Part shown: positions 10,475 through 20,521 of the stretch, piece by piece | Numbering within the stretch: the first letter of the stretch is position 1 | Layout of the letters: each line of letters begins with the position of its first letter | Assembly: GCA_963682175.1 (NCBI GenBank) | Contig: OY821771.1 | Span: 12,709,001 to 12,773,000 of the forward strand | DNA from: Triglochin maritima | Lineage: Eukaryota > Streptophyta > Magnoliopsida > Alismatales > Juncaginaceae | Reading direction: 5' to 3' | DNA: 64,000 bases | The notes under the pieces: model-generated | Database searches by the model: none | What the model was told of the DNA's origin: nothing | Seen by the model: the letters and a program-made list of their open reading frames with translations, nothing else | Translations under genes and position numbers: made by a program

Positions 10475-10528
10475 ATTGTGCGGCGAATTAGCCGCACAAT
10501 ACATGTACCAGGCGGCGATTTCGCCGCC
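10475..10528. promoter_or_regulatory. Two GC-rich hairpins in Athila-A U3
   Basis: Arms ATTGTGCGGC/GCCGCACAAT enclose GAATTA at 10475-10500. Arms GGCGGCGA/TCGCCGCC enclose TT at 10511-10528. They lie 90-140 bp upstream of the TATA box. Confidence 0.85.
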
Positions 10529-10615
10529 CCACCTTCTCTTCTCGCGTTCAAACTTCGTCCAGTGTTGTGTTGACGCGTGTACTCTCCTTTTATGTATTGG
10601 TATCCCCTGTATCGG

Positions 10616-10625
10616 CTATAAATAG
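10616..10625 (+). promoter_or_regulatory. TATA box of Athila-A 5' LTR
   Basis: CTATAAATAG is conserved at the equivalent place in the solo LTR (15639), the 3' LTR (17966) and both Athila-B LTRs (35233, 49970). Confidence 0.75.
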
Positions 10626-11192
10626 CCCTATAGGACGAATGTAACACATCTTTGAACCTTTGGTCTTGGATCATTAGTAATAAATTTCTGTTTTATTTTG
10701 TTTTGTTTCTCTTTTCTTTTAATGTCTCTAGGTTCCCTTCTTCTTCCTCCCTCCATGAGTTTCTAACTCCTTCCAAAGGGTGGAGGTGATGGAATTAGGG
10801 TTAGAGAAGATGAATTGCATGTTATTATTTTAAGTTCATGATTAGTATATTTTGATTACTTGAGTTTATGTTAAAGTCATTTATCTTGTAATGCTTCATA
10901 ACTAACGTGATTTACAATAAGTTTCAGTAATTCTCTGATCTAAACCTAAATCTAAACCTCCATCCAACGGATTTCTCTCTTTGTTCTTGTTTTAGTTTAT
11001 TTGTTCTTGTTCTTGCTTTAGATAATTATAATCCAAAAACCTAAAAACCCAATTGATTCTTCTCTCCTTCTTCCTCTTAATCGAAAATAACATCAACTAC
11101 GAAATCTCTCCCTCCTTGTGTTCGACCCGTACTTGCCACGTCTTCATAGACCCCGTGCACTTGCGGTATAAATAAAATTCACATCAAGTTTT

Positions 11193-11210
11193 TGGCGCCG
11201 TTGCCGGGGA
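11193..11210 (+). promoter_or_regulatory. Athila-A primer-binding site (tRNA-Asp)
   Basis: TGGCGCCGTTGCCGGGGA complements the 3' end of plant tRNA-Asp and starts a few bases after the LTR, as is usual for Athila elements. Confidence 0.88.
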
Positions 11211-12608
11211 GGCGACGCAGATTTTTGTTGTTTTTGTATTTTCGATTTTTTTCTGTTTATCGTGTGCGCGATCTAACTATTTGGATTTGCGTTTCAGGAG
11301 ACGACAGAGCACGCGGTGAAATCTCACCGCATTCTGAACCAAGTGGGAGGCGGAATCGCCGCACCAACAAGGTAAAGTGCGGCGGAAACGCCGCACAGGG
11401 TTGGAATCTGGTCTTCAATTTTCTGGGGCATCGTCGAGATCTCTGGGTGGTCGCATTGAGCTACTGGAATCTCCGAGAGCGGGCGGCGAACCCGACTGAG
11501 CATTGCGGAGGTAACTTTTCTTGCCTTTCTCGTAAAATCTGAATAGTTGAAAAGTTTCCTTTCGTAGAATTGCACGTGTTAGGGTTACAATTCCATAATT
11601 GGCAATAATTCAACTCTGACCTAAAATTGGCAAAATTAGAAAGACCTTAGTGCATGCATCATATAATGTTTTGCTTGCATTATTCTTGCTAAATTCTTGC
11701 AAATTAATACTTGTTGAAGATTGCTGGAGGCAAGGTACGTATCGAGGTTTTTATCGATTGCATTAGAGCATATAATTTAGTTGCATACAACCTTGCAATT
11801 GCCCCCATTAAAAAGGACCATTGTTTGACTATCTTTGCTAGATTTAAGTTAAACTATCTTAAGGGCAACTCCGTAGGAAAAGATACGGTGGGGATTTCAT
11901 CACCCTCCCGTAGCCCACAAACCACAATCCTGAAGTGTCGCCTAAGCCAAAAATTTAAAATCAATTACACATTGGCCCCTAAGGACTCAGACTCAATTAA
12001 GGAGGAGACTGGTTTGACTTGCTATGACCTGAAGCTAATTGAATTCAATTTGGTGTCTAGAAAGTGTTTTTGTGTCGACGAAAGTCTTCCAAGCGACGTG
12101 GTTGTCTAATTGGCACCGACTCTGTCGGAAGCGACCCCACTAGCTATACACTAACTGGCCAACTTGGTTTGATTGGTGAGGGAGGTGAATCAAGCAAACT
12201 AATTCGACTCAACCAGTTAGGAGTCGTCTAGATCTAAGTGACACTAGGTCTAGGATTGTTTTGACCGTGCTTGTCCAGGAAATTTCTGACCAACCCTAAT
12301 TTTTACCCCTTTAGAGTTAAGTTTCCCTTCTCGTCTGAGTCTTCTTTCCCTTCTCATCCTTACCTTTCTATTGTTTGTTTCCTTTAAAAAAAAATTAAAA
12401 AATTCAAAAGTTCAAAAAAAAAAAATTCTAATTAATTTTTGAAATTAAATTTGGAATTTAAATTTTGAATTTGAATTCAAAAATTGATTCAACCCGGTGC
12501 ACTCAGATTTGGATTCGGGACTTGAGTAATCGACTCTCACGAGTTAATCTAGATTCCAGTCTGGAACTTAACCCCATTCCACCTGTTGCACCACCTCACC
12601 CGGATCTA
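11211..12608 (+). other. Athila-A untranslated leader
   Basis: Non-coding, about 1.4 kb. It holds two perfect hairpins at 11349-11396, the second with arms GTGCGGCG/CGCCGCAC and a GAAA loop. The block at 11640-12290 is conserved with Athila-B (36250-36870), including GGCACCGACTCTGTCGGAAG. An A/T-rich run precedes gag. Conservation between copies with different coding regions suggests an RNA function such as packaging. Confidence 0.7.
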
Positions 12609-15032
12609 ATGGGTGAGAATGTAGTGGACCCGCCTGTTGCGCAACCTATAACTTTGAGGGATCGGTGCTACCCAACGATGGCTGCTCAGCCATCGTGCAT
12701 CGTCATGCCCACCATACCGGGTCGCGACTTCGAACTTAAGGCACAATACATGAGTATGCTGCCTAAGTTCACCTCTAGGGAAGATCCATATCTCTTCCTT
12801 AGAGAATTTGAGGAAATCTGCTCTCTTACGCAATACCAGCATATCCCTGAAGAGGCAGTGTGTCTGAAATTTGTGCCTCTGGCACTAAAAGACGACGCTA
12901 AGAAATGGCTATATAGTCTAGCCGAAAGATCTATTAGAAGTTGGGCCGAATTTGTTCAAGTTTTCCTAAAAAAATATTTCCCCAACCATAAGAGTATGAA
13001 GATTAGGAATGAAATTGTTGCATTCGTTCAGTCTGAGAGCGAGCCGTTCTATTCCTATCTTGAGAGATTTAAGAGTGTCTTGACCCAATGCCCTCATCAC
13101 GGAATTCCGAAGTGGCAATTATGCCAAATTATTTATGAGGGATTGACACCCACATCTAGGGTTATGCTAGAATCTGTGAGCCAAGGGAACTTTATGTCCA
13201 AAAATGAAAATGATGCCTGGACTTTTCTTGAGGATTTAGCTGAAAATAGTATGCAATGGGACAATGCTAGAACACCCATCAACCCGAGTATTGGATCTAG
13301 AATAGCGAGTCAACCCCGACCAGGTGTCTTAGCTATAGATGCCAACATAGCGGCTTAGGCAAAACTAGCCACCCTTATGCGCAGAATGGAAAGTTTAGAG
13401 CTGCAAAACCAAACCCGACAAGCATCCCCTACCCCTTGCTCTAGATGTGGTCAGACTGGTCATTTAATGGAGGACTGTGTGAACCTGGAACATGTTATTG
13501 CCACATTTAACAATTCTAGAAATGATCCTTACGCATCAACCTATAACCCAGGTTGGCGTAATCATCCCAATTTTTCGTGGACCCAACAAGGACAACCTCC
13601 TAGACAACAACCAACCCCATATAACCAAAATAATACATCATCTGGGGGTAATAATGGAAATCATGAGGTTAGGTTGACAAAATTAGAAAATTTAATGACA
13701 ACTTTTATACAAACAACCAACCAATCATTCCAAAGGCTAGAGACACAGGTCAGCCAATTAGCACAGATAATAGGTGAAAGAGAAAAGGGCCAATTTCCAA
13801 GTCAACCTGAGGTAAACCCCAGAACTAATAATCAATATCAATCTTATCAACCACCTTCAGGAAATAACAACCCTAGACCGGTTCAAATGGTTAATGAGGA
13901 AGGACCGTTCCAACAAATCAATGCTGTAGTATCATTACGGTCCGGAAGACAAATTGACAATAATGTGGTAAACCCTAGAATGACTAATCAATCTAGCCAT
14001 CAAGCACCCACATATGACTTGACCATTGAACCCGACGTCCAAATTGAAAAGCCCAATCCACCTACCCAACCTGAACCTGTAGCTCAACCTGAACCTGAGC
14101 GAGTCTATGTGCCTAAAGCCCCATTTCCCAATAGACTCAAAAAGAACTCTAGTGCACAAATAGAGAAAATTTTGGAAGTATTTAAGCAAGTTAAGGTAAA
14201 CATTCCACTCTTAGACATGATTCAACAAATACCTGCTTATGCTAAATTCTTAAAAGATTTGTGCACTAAGAAGAGAAAAACGAATGTACCAAAGAAGGCA
14301 TTTTTAACTGCAAACATATGCTCAATTCTTTCCAACACATCTCCTATAAAATATAAGGACCCGGGGTGTCCCACAATTTCATGTTCAATAGGAGATACGT
14401 TTATCAATAAAGCCCTTCTAGACCTTGGTGCAAGCGTTAACTTGCTCCCATTTTCTGTCTACGAGCAACTCAACCTTGGTCCACTGAAACCCTCTAGGAC
14501 AACCCTCCAATTCGCTGATTGTTCTGTTAAGAAACCGAGAGGTATAGTAGAGGACGTTTTGATTAAGGTTGGTGACTTCATTTATCCAGTGGATTTTGTC
14601 GTACTTGATACTGAACCTGTTGTAAATCCTAATCGACAAATCCCTGTAATTCTAGGTAGACCCTTTTTAGCCACTTCGGAAGCATTAATAAACTGTCGAA
14701 ATGGGCTCATGCAATTATCTTTCGGGAACTTAAAAGCAGAATTTAATATCTTCCATATTGATAATGAGCCAGAACTAATATGCAACCCAAGTGATGTTGT
14801 GATGAGAGCACGTATTTATCAGAATTCTGAATCAAATAAATCATCACATAAGCAAAAAGGAAGTAAGAAAAAAGGGAGTGATTCATTTACTCAACCACCA
14901 TCACTCGAGCAAATAAGCGAACCAATTCAAGTGAGAAGAGTGGAATCTTTTCCTCAAGTCAACATGGGGAACAATTCAACTGGATACATGCACCAACATG
15001 GTGTCATTCAATCCAGTTCTGATTATGGTTGA
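12609..15032 (+). pseudogene. Athila-A Gag-protease with one in-frame stop
   Basis: ATG at 12609 (MGENVVDPPVAQ) is preferred over the longer frame from 12465, which starts at TTG. Landmarks are LRDRCYP, then the Gag capsid domain LKDDAKKWLYSL...KKYFPNH...CPHHGIPKWQLCQIIYEGL (about 12720-13260). A TAG at 13356-13358 interrupts it. The same frame continues with a heptad-like segment, a CCHC knuckle CSRCGQTGHLMEDC (13437-13478) and a Gln/Asn-rich linker. The aspartic protease LLDLGASVNLLP (about 14419-14454, DLG instead of DTG) and ILGRPFLATSEALINCRNGL (about 14650-14710) follow. The terminal TGA lies within the GTTGA of the solo-LTR TSD, so the insertion did not shorten the protein. The single stop looks like CAG to TAG. 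Confidence 0.92.
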
Positions 15033-16220
15033 TGATGCATTGCATACATTGCATCATATGTCTTTCATTTAGATTACTTTTACATCAATAAATGCTACTA
15101 AGGTATGTGTTTAGTCTTATTTACAGAATACAGGGACCTGAATGCAATTTACCAACATTCCGAGCATAAACGTGTGCAAAAGATTCACTTCTATCATAAA
15201 GACCGAATTCAAGTTTATCGGGTTTCAATTGGAAATGCATCCAAGCATAAAAGCATTCAAGGAGCTAATCACAAAAAGGTCAAGGACTTAATTGCAAAAT
15301 GCCAAGGACCTAATTGCAAAAGAAAAGGATCAAGTTATTTTGTTGGAAAAGTCAAAAGAAAAATCAACTATAAATCTCCAACAATGGAAGGAATTAATCC
15401 GGAGCTCAAGACAATGGAAAGAAATCATCCAGACACGCAAATAAAGATCAAATCATACCATAAACGCGTGACAAAAATCCTGATTAAATCCGACCAACGT
15501 GGGAGGCGAATCCGCCGCACAATACACATGATGTGCGGCGATTCCGCCGCCCATTGGTCGATCCGTGTGTCCCAATTTCGTCCACTCGTGTATGGACACG
15601 TGTACTATCCAATTCTATACCTAAGTCCCTTGTAGCAACTATAAATAGACCCGAGAACGATGTAAATAGGGTCCTTGGTTGTTGTTCTTATTTGTGTACC
15701 TTAGTTTTATTAATAAAATTCTGTTCTTTTAATTCTTGTTTTAGTTTTCTTTTAATGTCTCAAGGACCTCTTCTTCTTCCTCCCTCCATGACTTTCTAAC
15801 TCTCTCCAAAGGGTGGAGGTGATGGAATTAGGGTTAGAGAATGATGAATGCATGTTATTATTTTAAGTTCATGATTAGTGTATTTTGATTACTTGAGTTT
15901 ATGTTAAGTCATTTATCTTGTAATGCTTCATAACTAACATGATTTACAATAAGTTTCAGTAATTCTCTACTCTAAACCTAAGTCTAAACCTCCACCCCAC
16001 GGATTTCTCTCTTTGTTCTTGTTTTAATTTTAATTGCTTTTGTTTCGTACTTTAGTTAATTAAACCAAAAACCCCAAAAACCCAAATTAATTCTTCTCTC
16101 CCTTCTTCCCCTCAATCGAAATCACACTAACAACGAAATCTCTCCCTCCTTGTGTTCGACCCGTACTTGCCACGTCTTCATTGACGCCGTGCACTTGCGG
16201 TATAAATTTAATTCTCATCA
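15033..16220 (+). mobile_element. Solo Athila LTR inside Athila-A
   Basis: A 1188-bp LTR running from TGATGCATTG to AATTCTCATCA, flanked by perfect GTTGA duplications (15028-15032, 16221-16225). No internal region accompanies it, so the inserted element was reduced by LTR-LTR recombination. It carries TATA (15639-15648), U3 hairpins (15505-15516, 15535-15550) and the conserved end block (16158-16200). It is clearly diverged from its host's LTRs. Confidence 0.95.
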
Positions 16221-17243
16221 GTTGACTTTGAGCAAACTCAACCCCTCTACCGCAAGCCGACTCAGGTAATAAGTGCATTTATTTTATCTATGCATACATT
16301 GAGGACAATGCATGATTTAGGTGTGGGGGGTGTTTATATATGTACATATCTATCTATTTGATTTTCTGTTCTGCTTTATTTCTTAAAAAAATAATAATAA
16401 TAATAAAAAAAAAAATTCAATATTCTATGACATAGCTTAAGATTGAACTGCCAAAACCCGTGTACAAATTGCATTAAGTTTTTGTTCCTTATTATATAGT
16501 TCTGCTTGTAGAAATTATGACATAAATCTAGGTTCCAAAGAAATAACCCATGACCCTTGTAAGACATGTATGCACTTAAATTGGATGAATCAAATCTTTG
16601 AAGTGGTTGATAAAAAACAGAGGTTGAGGAAAATATACCGGGAAGTGTGGACTTCTAATAGCAATTAAGCCTTGAGGAAAATAAAAGTAAAATAAAATAA
16701 AAATAAAGTGAGGAAAACACATTTTGCAAAATGAATACAAAAGCCCAAGCCTTCGAGTCACTGGTCCGTAGGGCTATCTTGAAACCCGGTAACTTGAGTC
16801 TTCCAGCTCGGGATTATCGACCAAACTCGCTACACGAATGCAAAAAGGGTATAAGTGTCAAAAAGGAAAAGCAAATGTGTTGAATCACGGAAAAAAAAAA
16901 TACTTTAAGATACTCAAGGCCCAAAGCTAAAAGAATGATCCATGCCATGGTTGATCCAAATGATACTTCACCACCAGAGGAGGCGTGCAAAATAATTTAA
17001 GTAATAACATGTTTAGAAGGGTTAGTGGTGTGAATGTTGGAGGAACAAAGACCAAGTCATATTTTTAATGAGTTAGAATTGTATAATGAGCATGCAAGAA
17101 TTCTCAGTAAGATGTATAAGGTCGAGGTAGGGATATTGAGAACTATTAATGGAATGTTGAATTAAGACTTTGTGGGTGTGTCAGCTGAAAACCCTCACGA
17201 GACAAAACTCGTCCTCTAAGGCAACTTGGAGGTTTAAAGGCTT

Positions 17244-17264
17244 GTTGCACATGCTAAGTGCAAC
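17244..17264 (+). promoter_or_regulatory. Conserved hairpin before Athila-A polypurine tract
   Basis: Seven-base arms GTTGCAC/GTGCAAC enclose ATGCTAA. The same stem is at 49234-49254 in Athila-B and 20622-20642 in Athila-C. Confidence 0.75.
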
Positions 17265-17344
17265 CATGATTCCTACGAAAGTGAGTTAGGATTTCCCTGC
17301 TTTCATTTTTCTTATATTCTGCTTTGCTAGGGACTAGCAAAATC

Positions 17345-17360
17345 TAGGTGTGGGGGTATT
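17345..17360 (+). promoter_or_regulatory. Athila-A polypurine tract
   Basis: TAGGTGTGGGGGTATT directly abuts the 3' LTR and would be the plus-strand primer. Confidence 0.8.
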
Positions 17361-18525
17361 TGATGCATTGCATACATTGCATCATATGTCTTTCATTTAG
17401 ATTACTCTTATATCAATAAATGCTACTAAGGTATGTGTTTAGTCGTATTTACAGAATACAGGGACTTGGATGCAAATTACCCACATTCCGAGCATAAACG
17501 TGTGCAAAAGATTCATTTCTATCATAAAGACCGAATTCAAGTTTATCGGGTTTCAATTGGAAATGCATCCAAGCATAAAAGCATTCAAGGAGCTAATTAC
17601 AAAAAGGTCAAGGGCTTAATTGCAAAATGCCAAGGACCTGATTGCAAAAGAAAAGGATAAAGTTATTTTGTTGGAAAAGTCAAAAGAAAAGTCAAAAATA
17701 AATCCCCAACAATGGAAGGAATTAATCCGGAGTTCAAGACAATGGAAAGAATCATCCAGACGTGCAAATAAAGATCAAATCATACCATAAACGCACCACA
17801 AAAATCCGGACGCGATCTGACTATATTGTGCGGCGAATTAGCCGCACAATACATGTACCAGGCGGCGATTTCGCCGCCCCACCTTCTCTTCTCGCGTTCA
17901 AACTTCGTCCAGTGTTGTGTTGACGCGTGTACTCTCCTTTTATGTATTGGTATCCCCTGTATCGGCTATAAATAGCCCTGTAGGACGAATGTAACACATC
18001 TTTGAACCTTTGGTCTTGGATCATTAGTAATAAATTTCTGTTTTATTTTGTTTCTCTTTTCTTTTAATGTCTCTAGGATCCCTTCTTCTTCCTCCCTCCA
18101 TGAGTTTCTAACTCCTTCCAAAGGGTGGAGGTGATGGAATTAGGGTTAGAGAAGATGAATTGCATGTTATTATTTTAAGTTCATGATTAGTATATTTTGA
18201 TTACTTGAGTTTATGTTAAAGTCATTTATCTTGTAATGCTTCATAACTAACGTGATTTACAATAAGTTTCAGTAATTCTCTGATCTAAACCTAAATCTAA
18301 ACCTCCATCCAACGGATTTCTCTCTTTGTTCTTGTTTTAGTTTATTTGTTCTTGCTTTAGATAATTATAATCCAAAAACCTAAAAACCCAATTGATTCTT
18401 CTCTCCTTCTTCCTCTTAATCGAAAATAACATCAACTACGAAATCTCTCCCTCCTTGTGTTCGACCCGTACTTGCCACGTCTTCATAGACCCCGTGCACT
18501 TGCGGTATAAATAAAATTCACATCA
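17361..18525 (+). repeat. Athila-A 3' LTR
   Basis: Near-identical to 10011-11186, differing by a 5-bp TTTTG-type and a 6-bp TTCTTG-type deletion plus a few substitutions. TATA at 17966-17975. The TSD ATTAG follows at 18526-18530. Confidence 0.95.
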
Positions 18526-19121
18526 ATTAGTGATGGATTGAGATGGACGGCTGAGATCGAGTGGGAAAAAAGTATATAAGGTTTGGGTTTTACTCTCTCT
18601 CTCTCTCTCACGATCTCATCTCTCTCACTCACTCTCTCTCTCTCTAGACTCATCTCTCTCGGCATCAAGTGGAAGGTCAGCGTTGTGTGGCGATCGGAGA
18701 GCACAAGGGTTGTTGTTGGAGTCGCCGGAGGAGCGAGGATCGTCGTGGCGAGAGGTTTCGCGAGGAAGCGCTCTCCGTTGTTGCTTCAAAGGCTTCTTCA
18801 AGCATTAAGGTTTCTCAAACTTGCTTTCAAGCTCACCTATGATTAGTGTGGGAGTGGGAGCGGTCGACGGTAGGCCGAGAGGCTCGTCGGACCTGCACAA
18901 CAGTTTCTGAACTGTAAACGGTCGACCGGTGTTTTGGTTCGGTTGACCGGTTATAGTGTATTTTGGGGCGAATCCCCCGCACCGGTCGAACGATACCCTT
19001 TGGGTGGTCGACCGGTTGTGCAATTTTAGAAAGAGAAGGACACTCTGTTTACTTTCGGTCGAATGGGACCCCTTTGCCGGTCGACCGAAAGTACTGTTGT
19101 ATGTCGGTCGAGGGCGTTGAC
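18526..19121 (+). repeat. Gypsy-1 3' LTR, second piece, truncated
   Basis: It resumes the Gypsy-1 LTR after Athila-A (equivalent to about 3896-4470 of the 5' LTR) and stops at 19121, where Athila-C starts. The remaining roughly 1.1 kb of the LTR is absent from the window. GGTCGACC copies start at 18920, 19006 and 19079. An extra GGTTGACC unit lies at about 18941. Confidence 0.92.
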
Positions 19122-20521
19122 TGTTGAACATTTTAATTAAACCGTAACTGCACGGCCGTGATGAAGCGGTGGCAAGTACGGGTCGTCCTCTGGGAGGTGA
19201 GCAACTTCTTGTTTATCAGAAATCAAGTGGCAAAAATTGGGGGAGAAAGATTGATTATGCTACTATACACTAAACTACGATAAGAAGTATGAAATGCAAA
19301 CGAAAGAAACAAACAATGAAATGACAACTAAGCTAAGAACAAAAGAAGAATGCTGGAATACAGATATGGGAAAACCCCTAAGGGGTGGAGTGAGTGCACA
19401 CAAGCAAAGAGGTGGGTGTTGAACACATTCTTTAAGCACAAATTAAGGTGGTGTTATCATGCATAGGAAGTGTCTAAATGTTGTGGCAAAACCTATCAAT
19501 CTATTCACCAACTTAGTTGATTAACATTTACATATGCAAGATGTTTATTTCAGAACGTAAACAAGCATGAGAGGTGTCTAATCATTTTGGCAAAACTCAT
19601 CAAGTTATAAATTCTATCCTAAACAAGCAAGCATACATTCTTGTTTCATCAACACATTGGAAATAAAGCATTCAATCCATTCTCATTTGCATATATGTAC
19701 ATCTACTCCACCCCAAAGGGGATGGAACTACTCACTAAACATTACACTAATTATTAAACTAAACAAAGAAAGCATATTAACTAAGCTAATAAAACTAATG
19801 AAATGAGATTAAGCAAAGCAAAACAAGAAACATAAAACAAACAACATAATAAAGAAAACTTGTATTAAAATGACTCACATTAAAAGTAGCATCCTCCTAC
19901 TTTAGTGTGTGCTTGAAGGCCTCACTTCTAGTAGGAAGAGTAGCCACTTAAAATATGGAGTGATTACAATGGAAGGTGAAGAGTTCTACTTATAGCCATG
20001 GAAAAAGGAAAACCGGGACAATCCCCCGATGTGGGACTAAACAGATACCAAAATAGCCTAAACATCCTCTAATACATGTGCTGAAGAAATTTTAGCGGAG
20101 TTGGGACAAAATGGACCACCAATTAATGGTCTTGGACCGCCAATTGGCGGTCTAAAAAGTCTGTATCCATCTGGAATTTGTGTTGGGCTTTGCTTAGTGT
20201 ATTTGGTGGTCTTGGATGCATCTACTTCGTTTATTTGAGCTCCGACCCAAATAGAATTGTCAAAATACTCCCCATGATGGTGTGGAGTTTTCTGTTTTGC
20301 TCTTAGGTCCTTCTGTCTTGCGTTCAGGTCCTTCTGTCTTGCATCTTGGTCCCCAGATCTCACAGTTCAGTCATTTTTCCCAGCTTTTGAGTCCTTTTAT
20401 GCTTCATCTCTTCAAACCTATTTATTCCTGAAAACTAAACATAAAACTCGTAACATAGCATTGTTTAGGTGAAAGATAATGGATATAAGATACAAATATA
20501 AGCTTCAAATGATGTCAATCA
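19122..20521 (-). repeat. Athila-C 3' LTR (1400 bp)
   Basis: In plus coordinates it begins TGTTGAAC and ends GATGTCAATCA. The conserved Athila end block lies at 19150-19182 (reverse orientation) and the TATA (minus CTATAAGTAG) at 19986-19995. Palindromes lie at 20113-20152, including a perfect 18-mer at 20135-20152. Two copies of a GTGTCTAAAT...GGCAAAAC motif lie near 19467 and 19573. Confidence 0.88.
20135..20152. repeat. Perfect 18-bp palindrome in Athila-C LTR
   Basis: GACCGCCAATTGGCGGTC. A degenerate partner GACCACCAATTAATGGTC lies just left at 20113-20130. The equivalent site in the other LTR is where Copia-A inserted. Confidence 0.95.

Larger units (their letters stand above)
10011..11186 (+). 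repeat. Athila-A 5' LTR
   Basis: It runs from TGATGCATTG to TTCACATCA. A TATA box (CTATAAATAG) lies at 10616-10625, with two perfect hairpins upstream of it. Near the end is the conserved block CGACCCGTACTTGCCACG to GTGCACTTGCGG (11123-11166), found in every Athila-type LTR of the window. The open frame at 10083-10310 is repeated in other copies and is LTR sequence, not a gene. Confidence 0.94.
16221..17360 (+). other. Athila-A 3' non-coding region
   Basis: This region occupies the place where pol and env-like genes lie in full Athila elements, but no coding region is seen. It contains an internal polypurine-like box GGTGTGGGGGG (about 16320-16330), a perfect hairpin GTTGCAC-ATGCTAA-GTGCAAC (17244-17264) and the final polypurine tract TAGGTGTGGGGGTATT (17345-17360). 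The same three landmarks occur in Athila-B and Athila-C. Confidence 0.8.
10011..18525 (+). mobile_element. Athila-A: gag-protease-only Athila-type retrotransposon
   Basis: LTRs of 1176 bp (10011-11186) and 1165 bp (17361-18525) start TGATGCATTG and end TTCACATCA. They look almost identical apart from small indels, so insertion is recent. The TSD is ATTAG. The primer site matches tRNA-Asp and the Gag is Athila-like. No reverse transcriptase, RNase H or integrase exists: after gag-protease there is only about 1.1 kb of non-coding DNA before the 3' polypurine tract. It is therefore non-autonomous (a TR-GAG-like form). A solo LTR of the same family is inserted at 15033-16220. Confidence 0.93.
3849..19121 (+). 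mobile_element. Gypsy-1: chromovirus-like Ty3/Gypsy retrotransposon, split and truncated
   Basis: The order is 5' LTR (3849-5630), initiator-Met tRNA primer site, gag-protease, reverse transcriptase-RNase H, integrase with a chromodomain-like tail, polypurine tract, then a 3' LTR starting at 9959. The 3' LTR is interrupted by Athila-A (10011-18525) and resumes at 18531. It is cut short at 19121, where Athila-C begins, so only about 640 of about 1780 bp remain. The gene order and C-terminal chromodomain residue pattern fit the Tekay/Del-like chromoviruses. All coding regions are inactivated by stops, a frameshift and deletions. Confidence 0.9.
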
